In this document: piece by piece, positions 1 through 8,729 of the stretch
Numbering within the stretch: the stretch's first letter is position 1
How the letters are laid out: each line of letters begins with the position of its first letter
From: Chitinophagaceae bacterium
GTDB lineage: Bacteria; Bacteroidota; Bacteroidia; Chitinophagales; Chitinophagaceae
Assembly (NCBI GenBank): GCA_017307755.1
Contig: JAFKGQ010000010.1
Span: forward strand, 248,001 to 312,000
DNA length: 64,000 nucleotides
Direction: 5' to 3'
The notes under the pieces: model-generated
Seen by the model: the letters and a program-made list of their open reading frames with translations, nothing else
The model's database searches: none
Told to the model about the DNA's origin: nothing
Translations under genes and position numbers: made by a program

Positions 1-1
1 G

Positions 2-574
2 CGACAGATCGCCTGGTGTTATAGCCTCAGCCGGAGTCTTCGCGGGCAGGATAGCGCGTATGGTATCGAGAAGTATATCAGCCGGGGCGATATCCAGCAC
101 GTAAAGAACTTCAATAATACACCCATGGCGATACTTGACCTGCAGGGCCAGGACCTGCAAAAAGCGTATCACAATGGTCTGATCAACTCCTATCAGCAGG
201 TGGAAATAGAAAGGACCCTGTCCAGGCTTTGCGATGCCATGGGGAAATGCGAACGGATCAAGAATACCATATTCCCGGCCACTTATAGCCTGTATATCCA
301 CTTCTCCCTGCTGTTCTTTTTCCTGCTGCTGCCTTTTGCGGTGGTGGAATTCTTTGGGTTTATGAGCATACCGGTGGTCATTGCCATTGCCGCCGTGTTT
401 TTTCTCATCGAGAAAATGGCCATCCATTTACAGGACCCGTTTGAGAACAAGCCAACAGATACTCCGATGACGGCTATTTGTTTTACCATCGAACGGGATC
501 TCAAGCAGATGATGAGCGATGCTCCGCAGCTTACCGAGGCAGGGGCACAGGCAAAGAGGTATTATGTGTTATAG
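2..574 (+). CDS. Bestrophin-family channel protein (partial, 5' end outside window)
   Basis: The reading frame is open from the first bases of the window, so about 190 C-terminal residues of a roughly 300-residue protein are visible. The typical bestrophin/UPF0187 signature is present: two hydrophobic segments around the FFFLLLPFAVVEFFG stretch, followed by HLQDPFENKPTDTPM and then TIERDL. In the family this aspartate-rich segment follows the last membrane helix of a pentameric inner-membrane anion (sometimes cation) channel. The first ATG seen in this frame, at 125, is internal because the frame continues upstream with family-like sequence. The gene converges on the next gene with 2 bases between stop codons. 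The family call is firm; ion selectivity cannot be told. Confidence 0.88.
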   Translation, partial: RQIAWCYSLSRSLRGQDSAYGIEKYISRGDIQHVKNFNNTPMAILDLQGQDLQKAYHNGLINSYQQVEIERTLSRLCDAMGKCERIKNTIFPATYSLYIHFSLLFFFLLLPFAVVEFFGFMSIPVVIAIAAVFFLIEKMAIHLQDPFENKPTDTPMTAICFTIERDLKQMMSDAPQLTEAGAQAKRYYVL

Positions 575-576
575 TA

Positions 577-2781
577 TTATCCTTTTTTTAATAATACTTT
601 TTGATCTGCGAAGTCTGTCGATGCATCGATGATAGCCAGTAGTTGGGGCCATTTGTCCGCAGCCTCCTGGTCGTGCTTGTAGATCCGCCGGAAATGCACC
701 ATCAGCTGACCGCCCTGTATCTGAGCGCTGGTAGTAACCGAACCGCAGTCGTTATCCAGGGTTTTGTTCAGCTTGTCCACGCCTTGCACGGTGTATCCCT
801 GGGGGATATCGAATGCTACGGTGCAGTCCAGGGTCCGGGCATACGACATATAAATATCTATTTTCCGGGTTCTTTGGGAGGGGGTCAACTTCAGGGGGGA
901 GTTGACCACTTTGCCTATGTTCAAGAGGAAATTATTCCCGGCCCGCTGGATCAGTCCATCCACGGTGAACTCCGTGGAATAAGCCAGGTCGGGCGCCGTG
1001 TGGCGCAGGCCGGGATTGTCTACTTTCCAGGCAATGATATCCTTGGGTTCCGGGTCGAATTCGGATGATATTTCTTCCTTGAAACGGTCTTTCAGAGAGG
1101 CCCGTGCTTTTTGCAGGGCGGTGGCATAGTCTTCGGACAGGTTTTTACTTTTCCGCGCCTTTTTCAGGTCATCCATGATGGACTTTTCCACATGTAACGC
1201 GTTTCTTTCGGACTCGTAGCAGTCCTCGAAATTCAGAAGACGTACCTGCTCGCCTTCTTTCATTTTACCTGTGAGAAGCGTATGTCTTTTTACACGCAGC
1301 ATCTGCATGTCCGTACCATTGAAGCTGACCTGCAGCTTCTCCTGTTGGGTGTTTTCGGACGCTTTGCTCAGGGGGGTTTTATCGTCCTCCGGTCTTGTGG
1401 CCAGGTATTTTTTTGCTCGGACTTCCGGACAGGGTTGTCCCTCCAGGCCGGCAGGTATGTATCCCAGGCTGGTGAACATATTCTGATTAGTAAAAAACAG
1501 GTCCTTACCCTGGCCCGGGTCCATGTCCCAGCGCAGCATCACCGACAGATCGCCTATGCCCATTATATGCTGGATAGCCGGCCCATGCTTATAAGGCATC
1601 ACGATAAACCTGGTATCAATTTTATACATGTTGAGGAGAAGATTGAGGTAGATGAGATAATCATAGCTGTTTATATTCGTCTCATTTCTATCCTGTCCTA
1701 CTTCCAGGCTGGCATCCAGCTGATTGTAATAACGTACAAAACGATAGGCATAATAGATCAGGCTGGCCAGGCTGTCTTTTGGAAGTTTACTATAGTGTTT
1801 GTCATACCCTTTCAAAATGTCGTTCACCTGTCCCTTGATCAATTTTGCTTTAATAGGATCAGGGTAGGATACGCCTGTGTTGATCCGGTCCACTACGTCT
1901 CCCAGCGGAACGTCTTTTACAACTTCTCCTGTGGAACGTCCGGAGGTCCCTCCGGCCAGGACATTGAGCCGGAAAGCAGGCAGTTCCCGCATGGAGGCCA
2001 TCCAAAGCCCTGTAGGCGCTGCGGGGATATCCTTCATACCAATATCGAGGATGACGTCCTTATCCTCGTTCGTCGTCTGTTTGGCAAATGGAGCGCCATT
2101 CATCGACCTGTATTCTATCGCATATTTGTTCCCGATCTCGCAGTGCAGGGTGTAGAACAGGATGGGGTGATCGTCGCCGAAGACAAAGATGAGTCTTTCC
2201 GGCTCTTTGATATATTCGGAATATTCTTCTGTCCTGACGAAATAGTCGAGGATATCACCCACCTGCAGGTCGCTGATCGCCAGCTTGCGCTGCTGATCGT
2301 TACGGCCATTGGCCAGCAGTACGGCCTCGTCGATATTCACTTCTTTCATCGTACCATTAGGCTTGATGATACGCGCACCTACAAAAGAGGTAGAAGTAGC
2401 CGACATCCAGCCATTGAGCTTTCTGAACTGGCGATAGCTCAATTGTGAAAACTCTTCCAGAGATGCCTTGTCATTGATCTTCACCATTTCTCTCACCGTA
2501 CTGTTGTAGTAAAAGTTGCGATGCGCGCCCAGGGCCCAGTTTATCCTCTTTTTTGTATCAGCTTCAATGACGGCCTTTCTGGCCATGATCACGCAGGACT
2601 CGTTGGCATATTCGGCGGGAACAGTGCGGCCGGCAAATATTTCGCCCTTCCATGCCCATACATCTGCCCGGACGGCTGCGGCCCTCTCTTTATACTTGAT
2701 CGAATCCGCCTGGGCAGAAGCGGAGGAGTAGATCATTTCCGGCAAACTGAGGAGTAAACAAATGCGTAAAAACAATTTCAT
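577..2781 (-). CDS. Exported DUF3857/transglutaminase-like protein, catalytic triad not conserved
   Basis: This 734-residue protein has an N-terminal signal peptide (about 1-24, ending near SASAQA). It has the overall plan of Bacteroidota DUF3857 proteins: a beta-rich N-terminal half, a helical transglutaminase-like middle at about 330-480, and a beta C-terminal domain. Where the neighbour at 2803-4695 has YGDCKG, VDNH and FLDATE, I see no matching Cys, His or Asp; the corresponding stretch reads INSYDYLIYLNLLL and later FFTNQNM. It is therefore probably a non-catalytic paralogue, perhaps binding peptide or polysaccharide in the periplasm. It lies 21 bases downstream of that neighbour on the same strand, so the two are probably one operon. 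Confidence 0.72.
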   Translation of the reverse strand: MKLFLRICLLLSLPEMIYSSASAQADSIKYKERAAAVRADVWAWKGEIFAGRTVPAEYANESCVIMARKAVIEADTKKRINWALGAHRNFYYNSTVREMVKINDKASLEEFSQLSYRQFRKLNGWMSATSTSFVGARIIKPNGTMKEVNIDEAVLLANGRNDQQRKLAISDLQVGDILDYFVRTEEYSEYIKEPERLIFVFGDDHPILFYTLHCEIGNKYAIEYRSMNGAPFAKQTTNEDKDVILDIGMKDIPAAPTGLWMASMRELPAFRLNVLAGGTSGRSTGEVVKDVPLGDVVDRINTGVSYPDPIKAKLIKGQVNDILKGYDKHYSKLPKDSLASLIYYAYRFVRYYNQLDASLEVGQDRNETNINSYDYLIYLNLLLNMYKIDTRFIVMPYKHGPAIQHIMGIGDLSVMLRWDMDPGQGKDLFFTNQNMFTSLGYIPAGLEGQPCPEVRAKKYLATRPEDDKTPLSKASENTQQEKLQVSFNGTDMQMLRVKRHTLLTGKMKEGEQVRLLNFEDCYESERNALHVEKSIMDDLKKARKSKNLSEDYATALQKARASLKDRFKEEISSEFDPEPKDIIAWKVDNPGLRHTAPDLAYSTEFTVDGLIQRAGNNFLLNIGKVVNSPLKLTPSQRTRKIDIYMSYARTLDCTVAFDIPQGYTVQGVDKLNKTLDNDCGSVTTSAQIQGGQLMVHFRRIYKHDQEAADKWPQLLAIIDASTDFADQKVLLKKG

Positions 2782-2802
2782 AGCATGAAGAGTTGAAGTG
2801 AA

Positions 2803-4695
2803 CTATTTCCGCGTCAGGGTTATTTGCTGCAGGTATGTTTTTTTTAATTGGGCCACATCCGTATTCCACTGGCCAAAGCCCGGACGCGGGAGGCGTACAT
2901 CTTTTATAATAATGGCTTTCCGGTATTTCAACACACTCCCTTCCAGCTTGCAGGAGACGGAAAAGCTATATCCTTTGCGTTGGATATCCAATCCCGTTGG
3001 AATATCCTGGACCTTGTATCCCGCCGGAACAACAAGGTTGGTTTCTGTGATCCAATCTCCCTTACAATCGAACAGGTAATCCATCCGGCGACTGGTGGTA
3101 TCGATATCGGCATTCCCAAATTCTTTTCTGAAGTCCGGGTCGATGTAGATGTCATTATCGAATATGGTGGCTGCCTTATTATAGACCAGCTTATATTGGA
3201 AAGAAAGGTCGGCGTTGCGGTTTTCCAGCCCGTCCTGTTTGACCGTAGTCATTACGTAATTCGGATTACCGCTGGAAAGGAATTCCAGCAAGGCCTCTTC
3301 CAATTTATTTTTACGGATGGCATTGGCCCGCAAAAGGATATTCTCTTTGTTCTCTCCTTTCCAGAGGTGAGATGCCTGGCCGGTGAGAGCTGAGCCTTCA
3401 ATGCGCAGATCATATTGGTGATGGACCTCATTTTGCTCGTAGCCGGATACCGGTACACGTTGCAGGAGGTAGCTGTCGCCATTCTCGATCAGCACCTGGC
3501 GCCCCTGTATGCGCTGGGCATACTGTCCAAAGCCAATGTATGATTCCGTGGCATCCAAAAAATAAAATTTACCCTTGTAATTCAGGGCGCAGATCATGTG
3601 GTTATCTACGGCCAGGGAAGGGGTGGAATAGTCGTAAGCTATATGGTCGGTACCGATCCAGCAGAGACGGGCGTCGAATCCAAGGGCGGTCAGGAGGTTT
3701 TTTGTCAGGTTGGCCATGCCTTTGCAATCCCCATATTTCTTATTCAGCACGTCCTGGGCTTTTTCGGGGCGAAAGCCGGCCATACCGTTCTCAAAGGCGA
3801 TGTACCGGACATTCTCCTGTACCCATTGATAGATGGCCTTTACTTTATCCAGATCTCCGGTGATGCCTTTTGTAATTTCCGTCGCCCGGGCCTTCATGAC
3901 GGCAGGGTCATTCTTTGTCTGCAGCACGAGGCTGTGGTACCAGGCGTATTGGTCTTTCAATTCACTGAAATACTGTTGTTTACCTGTCTTCAACTCCGCA
4001 TATTTGCTCAGGATGAACAGGTGCGGATATACATAGGAGGGGCCGGGGCTATTCTCTTCATTTCTGAAGGACGGGAGATCGGTGATAACATAGGTGTAGA
4101 TGTCAGCCTGTTTGCGGTCATCAAACTGATGGGTCTTCCGGATGCTGTAGCCCGGAAAGTTCATTTCTTTTATTTCGAGATGCATCCATTTTGGAACAAC
4201 GATCTCCACCGTCTTTTGCCGGACCGGCTGTTCCTCAGGGAAGTAGATGGTGGTAAAATATCTTGGGTCCAGCGTGGTCTTTTCAAGATCGACTTCATTG
4301 GAAGTGCCTTTTTTTAAGAAAGGCAGGGAAAAATAATATACGCGCTGGTCGGAGTAAAAGATATCTCCTGAAGAATAAAACTCGTCCTTGGGTTGGATGG
4401 ATCTGTCCCGGGAGCCGTTGACATAGATCTTTACTCCGTCTATCCTGGACTCCCCGTCATAAGTCTCCACCCAGGGGATGGCAGACCGTAATTCACTACA
4501 GTAATAAGTCGTTTTATGTTCCTGCCGGATGATCACAGGATGCTCCTGACCGCCTTCCTCGAAGGAATAATGTTCGGTCTTATTGCTGATAACGATATTG
4601 CTATCCCCCCGGGTAAAGGCGGGTGCAGCTGAAAGGGGGATGGCCCGGAGGAAAATAAGGACAAACGCCGGTAGTAAGGAGGAGGGGAGTTTCAT
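2803..4695 (-). CDS. Exported DUF3857 and transglutaminase-like domain protein
   Basis: This 630-residue secreted protein has a signal peptide at about 1-24, a DUF3857 beta domain at about 50-250, a transglutaminase-like domain at about 270-400, and a C-terminal beta domain. The papain-like triad is complete: Cys324 in YGDCKG, His366 in VDNH and Asp381 in FLDATE. Family members act in the periplasm or on the surface and are thought to cleave or cross-link peptides; the substrate is unknown. It is the upstream gene of a two-gene unit with the triad-less paralogue. The divergent hydrolase gene starts 60 bases away at 4756, so the short gap probably holds both promoters. Confidence 0.85.
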   Translation of the reverse strand: MKLPSSLLPAFVLIFLRAIPLSAAPAFTRGDSNIVISNKTEHYSFEEGGQEHPVIIRQEHKTTYYCSELRSAIPWVETYDGESRIDGVKIYVNGSRDRSIQPKDEFYSSGDIFYSDQRVYYFSLPFLKKGTSNEVDLEKTTLDPRYFTTIYFPEEQPVRQKTVEIVVPKWMHLEIKEMNFPGYSIRKTHQFDDRKQADIYTYVITDLPSFRNEENSPGPSYVYPHLFILSKYAELKTGKQQYFSELKDQYAWYHSLVLQTKNDPAVMKARATEITKGITGDLDKVKAIYQWVQENVRYIAFENGMAGFRPEKAQDVLNKKYGDCKGMANLTKNLLTALGFDARLCWIGTDHIAYDYSTPSLAVDNHMICALNYKGKFYFLDATESYIGFGQYAQRIQGRQVLIENGDSYLLQRVPVSGYEQNEVHHQYDLRIEGSALTGQASHLWKGENKENILLRANAIRKNKLEEALLEFLSSGNPNYVMTTVKQDGLENRNADLSFQYKLVYNKAATIFDNDIYIDPDFRKEFGNADIDTTSRRMDYLFDCKGDWITETNLVVPAGYKVQDIPTGLDIQRKGYSFSVSCKLEGSVLKYRKAIIIKDVRLPRPGFGQWNTDVAQLKKTYLQQITLTRK

Positions 4696-4755
4696 GATTT
4701 TTTAACGATCATACGGGAATAATAGTATGTAAATTTCAATCACTATTTTTAAGGT

Positions 4756-5643
4756 ATGTTAGCAAAGATTGGCCGTATCTGTTTAAAGACCGTTATCTGG
4801 GCATTGGTTATCCTGATCGTACTGTTGCTGGTGTTCGACCGGCTGGTCCAGTTCCGTATGGATGATGCCGACCTGACAAAGTATTTCCATAAGCAGGGCC
4901 TGGAGGCTCATATCGGCTATTATAAAGCAAGAGGTAGAGAGGTCCGTTATATCCGGGTAGGCGACGACACCAATGCTACCATCCTTTTTATCCATGGGGC
5001 GCCCAGTTCGCTTAGCTATTGGAGGGGCTATCTTTCCGACAGCGCATTATTAAAAAGAGCTACCATTTATGCCCTTGACAGACCCGGCTATGGCTATTCC
5101 GGGCTGGCTCGTCCGTTGCCGGAAATTGCGGCGCAGGCTGCTGTTATCCGGCCGATATTGGACAGTCTCCACCAGACGCATCATCCTATCATAGTAGTAG
5201 GTGTGTCCTATGGCGCACCCATTGCCAGTCGTCTTGCAATGGATTATCCCCAGCTGGTGGACGGTCTTGTCCTGACAGCCCCCGCCCTGGCGCCTGGCCA
5301 GGAAAGGGTATTTTGGTTTACCTATATGATCGAGCATCCCCTGATACACTGGGTCGTGCCCCGCATGTTCCAGTCTGCCAACCAGGAAAAGATCCATCAT
5401 AAGGAAGAGTTGACAAAAATGCTCCCGCTGTGGCCGCATATACATGTCCCTGTAGCTTATTTGCAGGGTGCCAATGATGAGCTGGTCTTTACGTCAAATG
5501 CTGATTTTGCCAGGGAGCATTTGAAAAATGCATCTTCCCTCGATATACAGATGATCCCGGGAAGAGGGCATCTTATTGCATTTTCGGAGAAACCACGTAT
5601 CCGGAAAGCTATTTTGGATATACTGGATAAATGTAAAAAATAG
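4756..5643 (+). CDS. Membrane-anchored alpha/beta hydrolase
   Basis: The 295-residue protein begins with one membrane helix (about 10-27) and continues into an alpha/beta-hydrolase fold. The oxyanion motif is FIHGAP (near 79-84). The nucleophile elbow is GVSYGA with Ser151, the acid is Asp241 in GANDE, and the catalytic His is His272 in GRGH. The substrate cannot be predicted. The N-terminal helix probably tethers the catalytic domain to the inner membrane. It stands alone, diverging from the DUF3857 pair and converging on rtcB with a 13-base gap. A GC-rich inverted repeat (GGCGGCCC / GGGCCGCC near 5648-5671) at the junction may terminate both genes. Confidence 0.85.
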   Translation: MLAKIGRICLKTVIWALVILIVLLLVFDRLVQFRMDDADLTKYFHKQGLEAHIGYYKARGREVRYIRVGDDTNATILFIHGAPSSLSYWRGYLSDSALLKRATIYALDRPGYGYSGLARPLPEIAAQAAVIRPILDSLHQTHHPIIVVGVSYGAPIASRLAMDYPQLVDGLVLTAPALAPGQERVFWFTYMIEHPLIHWVVPRMFQSANQEKIHHKEELTKMLPLWPHIHVPVAYLQGANDELVFTSNADFAREHLKNASSLDIQMIPGRGHLIAFSEKPRIRKAILDILDKCKK

Positions 5644-5656
5644 CGGAAGGCGGCCC

Positions 5657-7078
5657 TTAGCGGGCCGCCTTCTGTGCGCCGTCCATCTTTACTATCCGGG
5701 GGATGAACTTTCCCAACACATCTATTAACTGGCGCTGAGACTGCATCACGGCCTCGATGTCCTTATACGCCTGGGGCGCTTCATCCAAACCTCCGCCCAG
5801 CAACCTTACCCCATGCTCCAGCAAGGTCTTTTTCAGCAGGTCGTCCGTCACTGTATTAAGAGCGGCGGTCCGGCTCATCTTTCTACCAGCCCCATGCGAG
5901 GCGGAAGATAGAGAAGCTTCCTGCCCTCTTCCTTTTACAATGAACCCCGGCGCCGTCATCGATCCGGGTATGATACCCAGCACATCCTTTCCGGCGGGTG
6001 TAGCGCCTTTCCGGTGGACGATGACCTCCCGGCCTTCATACCATTCCTTCCACGCAAAATTGTGGTGGTTCTCTACCCTTTTCAGCGGTCGTCTTCCCAA
6101 TTGCCGGGCTATCTTGTCGTGGATGACCTCATGACATGCGGAGGCATAGTCTCCTGCCAGGTTCATCGCCAGCCAGTACTCCATCCCTTCTTCCTCCTTC
6201 AGGTCCAGCCACGCAAGGTTATTTGTCTCGCCGGGCAGTCTGCGTTTTTGCTTGGCCACTTTCGTATAGTGGCCTGCGATGTTGGCGCCCAGGGCTCTGG
6301 AGCCGGAATGCGAGAGAAGACCGAGGTATTGGCCAGGTTCGAGGTTCAGGATAGGGTCTTTTGCTGTGATGTCCACCATACCGAACTCAACAAAATGGTT
6401 ACCCGATCCGGAGGATCCCAATTGTCTGGCGGCCCTTCCTTGCAAGGCTTTCAGGATGGGTATCTCATCGAACTCTTTCCTATCGAGGACCTCATGCGGC
6501 GTGCTTTGCTCGAACTGTCTTCCCCCGCCAAATAAGGTGGCTTCGTTCAGTTCGCGGGTGAAATAATGCTCGCGCTGCAACAGCTCTTTTGGGTCGATGT
6601 CGAATATGGACAGGCACATGCGACAACCTATGTCTACGCCTACCCCATATGGGATGACGGCATTTTCGGTTGCCAGCACACCCCCGATGGGCAGTCCATA
6701 CCCAGCATGCGCATCGGGCATCAGTGCGCCCGCGACAGCAACGGGTAATTTTGCGGCCTGGTACATCTGGTGTGTAGCGCCTTCCGCTATCTGGTCCGCC
6801 CCGAAGATATTGAACGGGACGCCTGTCTGGTTGAGGGATATTTCAACGCCCTCCTGCTCCTCGCTCTTCGGGATCAGTTGTTGGGCGATCAGGCCCAGCA
6901 CTGCATCATTTGCATACTCAACGGGCGAGGCCAATATTTGTTTTAATAAATTCATCACATCCTCCTGCTCTGTAAACTTGTAATTCTTTTCCATGATATT
7001 CATGGCTATGCTGATCACAGGGCCTTCGGGATAGCCGATGGCTCGCAGATCTTTTCCTCTTAATTTTAACTTTCCCAT
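5657..7078 (-). CDS. rtcB: RtcB-type RNA-splicing/repair ligase
   Basis: RtcB joins RNA ends with 2',3'-cyclic or 3'-phosphate to 5'-OH ends, using GTP and Mn(II). The 473-residue sequence carries the full active-site set. PDAH is at 121-124 and GVDIGCRM surrounds the metal-binding Cys152. GNHF lies near 226-229, SHSGSR near 256-261, and paired histidines lie near 338-339. SSASHGAGR contains the histidine (395) that becomes guanylylated. It is longer than E. coli RtcB (408 residues), the extra length being mainly an N-terminal extension of about 90 residues. It is the last gene of a minus-strand unit made of decayed rsr, two tRNA-like RNAs, the slipin gene and rtcB, resembling the Salmonella rsr-yrlBA-rtcBA operon. 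No rtcA cyclase or archease gene is in the window. Confidence 0.95.
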   Translation of the reverse strand: MGKLKLRGKDLRAIGYPEGPVISIAMNIMEKNYKFTEQEDVMNLLKQILASPVEYANDAVLGLIAQQLIPKSEEQEGVEISLNQTGVPFNIFGADQIAEGATHQMYQAAKLPVAVAGALMPDAHAGYGLPIGGVLATENAVIPYGVGVDIGCRMCLSIFDIDPKELLQREHYFTRELNEATLFGGGRQFEQSTPHEVLDRKEFDEIPILKALQGRAARQLGSSGSGNHFVEFGMVDITAKDPILNLEPGQYLGLLSHSGSRALGANIAGHYTKVAKQKRRLPGETNNLAWLDLKEEEGMEYWLAMNLAGDYASACHEVIHDKIARQLGRRPLKRVENHHNFAWKEWYEGREVIVHRKGATPAGKDVLGIIPGSMTAPGFIVKGRGQEASLSSASHGAGRKMSRTAALNTVTDDLLKKTLLEHGVRLLGGGLDEAPQAYKDIEAVMQSQRQLIDVLGKFIPRIVKMDGAQKAAR

Positions 7079-7123
7079 ATTAATTCCTTTTAGGAGTGCA
7101 GCGGCCGGGAAGGCCGCTACACT

Positions 7124-8221
7124 TTACTTTATGAATATCTGTCGCAATTGGTCGATGAGCACACCGTTGCCATTGACACTGATGCTGCTGACCTTTTCAG
7201 CGATCTTTTCGACGTATTCCATTTCCTTTAGCTTGAACAACATGGGGTTGTCTTCCATCAGCCTGGCAGTGTTCAACAGGTTGCGCGTGCTCGCCGTCTC
7301 TTCTCTACGCAGGATAATGTTGGCCTGTGCCTTCTTTTCGGCTACGAGCACCTGGTTCATGATGTCCTTTACATCACCCGGCAGGATGATGTCGCGGATG
7401 CCAAAGCCGGATACTTGTATTCCCAGCGTCTCAGCCTGCTGCGTTACTTTTTCAAGTACATAAGGTATGGCCGTCTCCTTTTTCTCCAGCAGCTCGTCAA
7501 AGCTAAGTCCCCCGATGTATTCACGCAAGGCCAGCTGAAAGGCTATGTACAGATGCTTTTCATATTCCTTGTTCTGCAGCAGCGTCTTTTCTATGTCGAG
7601 GATCCTGTACTGCGCCCAGGCATTGACACGCAAGGCGGCCTTATCCCGGGTGAGGATCTCCTGTCCATTGACCTCCAGCTGCAGTTGGCGTGTGTCGACC
7701 TTACCAACGTTGATCACGATATTGTTCTTCCACCAGTAATATACGCCGCTTTCCAGTGTCTTTACATATTTCCCGTCTATAAACAGGAGGGCCTTTTCAT
7801 AGCTTTCCACTGTGTAGGACCTCACATAAGGTGCTACCAGCTTATGCAGCAGGGTGACACGATCGAGGTTTTCTGTGATCTCTATTTTACCGAGATCCAG
7901 CCGTGCGAACCCATATACGATAATTCCCTTCCAGTAAGCATAGCGGCCGGGCGTAAGCACCTGCTTCAGCAATCCATTCTCGTACTGAAGGACCAGCTCA
8001 TGATCCTTTACTTCGACAACGTGCAAGGCTTCTACCAGCTCTTTATCCTTTAACAGGATGTTGAGCTCACAGGCGGGGGTAAAGGGCTTGGTGAGGTCGT
8101 ATACCTCTATTTTTTCGGATGGCCACCATACCCAGTGGTCGCCTTTCCTCATCATACGTTGATACGTTCCATTTTTGTACAACAGTCCTACCTGGTAGGC
8201 GTTGATCGTTACCTTTTTCAT
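7124..8221 (-). CDS. Slipin / SPFH (band 7) domain protein of the RNA-repair unit
   Basis: The SPFH domain is recognisable from about residue 115 to 275 (EKALLFIDGKYV, then LTRDKAALRVNAWAQYRI, then GLSFDELLEKKE). A helical region with AEKKAQANIILRREE follows, as in slipins. An additional N-terminal half precedes this, giving a two-copy look (YQVGLLYKNGTY and EKALLFIDGKYV). Unlike classical slipins there is no obvious N-terminal membrane hairpin. I chose the ATG at 8221; the frame opens six codons earlier only at a TTG. SPFH proteins have been reported beside rtcB in bacterial RNA-repair operons, but their role there is not settled; scaffolding of the repair machinery is an inference. It ends 45 bases before rtcB. 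Confidence 0.85.
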   Translation of the reverse strand: MKKVTINAYQVGLLYKNGTYQRMMRKGDHWVWWPSEKIEVYDLTKPFTPACELNILLKDKELVEALHVVEVKDHELVLQYENGLLKQVLTPGRYAYWKGIIVYGFARLDLGKIEITENLDRVTLLHKLVAPYVRSYTVESYEKALLFIDGKYVKTLESGVYYWWKNNIVINVGKVDTRQLQLEVNGQEILTRDKAALRVNAWAQYRILDIEKTLLQNKEYEKHLYIAFQLALREYIGGLSFDELLEKKETAIPYVLEKVTQQAETLGIQVSGFGIRDIILPGDVKDIMNQVLVAEKKAQANIILRREETASTRNLLNTARLMEDNPMLFKLKEMEYVEKIAEKVSSISVNGNGVLIDQLRQIFIK

Positions 8222-8269
8222 TTTTGTTCCATTTATCAAGTTTTACTTTTTTGTTTTAAAAGCCAGGGG

Positions 8270-8509
8270 TTATCCTCCACCCTGCATGCGCGGAACCGGG
8301 CTGCGGAGACAGGGTTGTTTTTCTTTTCGGGTTTCTTTGGAGTTGGCCGTTCGGCTGTCTCCGTTGATTACCGGGTTTTTAAAAACGCCGCCTATCTCTT
8401 TGGCGGGGCTGCTGGCCCATGCCGGGTCGCGATGAACATTTGGTCCGGCTGGTGTGCCGGGTTTGGCGCTCATTGCCGGCGAATAAGCCTGGCTTTGTCG
8501 TTTCACCAT
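8270..8509 (-). CDS. Possible small proline/lysine-rich protein (doubtful)
   Basis: This 79-codon ATG frame lies between the second tRNA-like RNA and the slipin gene. The product would be basic and rich in Pro, Lys, Ser and Gly, with no predicted domain, signal or membrane segment. Coding cannot be told apart from chance, and the stretch may instead be untranslated leader of the slipin-rtcB message. It ends 48 bases before the slipin ATG. I do not recognise it. Confidence 0.2.
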   Translation of the reverse strand: MVKRQSQAYSPAMSAKPGTPAGPNVHRDPAWASSPAKEIGGVFKNPVINGDSRTANSKETRKEKQPCLRSPVPRMQGGG

Positions 8510-8526
8510 TTTTTGGGAGCAGTAGT

Positions 8527-8670
8527 GGACTGCCTTTCATCCTACATTAACAGTGTAGTGCTCCAACCAGTTGAGCTTTCCGTTTTCAAGTCGGAATGGG
8601 AATCGAACCCATGGGTGGAATATGCCAGTTGCATACAGGATACAGGGAGTTACTACACCTGCACTGTTGT
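8527..8670 (-). ncRNA. Second tRNA-mimicking RNA with closed acceptor stem (Y RNA-like)
   Basis: Read on the minus strand, the 3' part of a tRNA comes first and the 5' part second. The T-arm (8596-8612) has a perfect 5-bp stem and the loop TTCGATT. A four-pair acceptor-like stem follows (8592-8595 with 8579-8582), closed by a nine-base loop, so no free CCA end can exist. Next come a D-arm (8560-8576, loop containing GG) and a canonical anticodon arm (8542-8558: stem CTACA/TGTAG, loop CTGTTAA, anticodon GTT as in tRNA-Asn). A segment at 8646-8659 can alternatively pair with the D/anticodon strand at 8552-8564. The closed acceptor and the place beside an rsr remnant fit a YrlA/YrlB-type Y RNA. 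Outer boundaries are uncertain. Confidence 0.55.
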
Positions 8671-8729
8671 GTCTTTTTGAAACACATGCAATGGTCATAT
8701 ACCGAGTTTTCCCTTACGGGGAATAAAGT

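Noticed and set aside
1282..2448. A 388-codon frame opposite the DUF3857-like gene
   Set aside because: It is antisense to a gene with signal peptide and family features; its product has no domain and an unusual composition. The same applies to other long antisense frames such as 3598-4317, 21955-22824 and 53195-54088.
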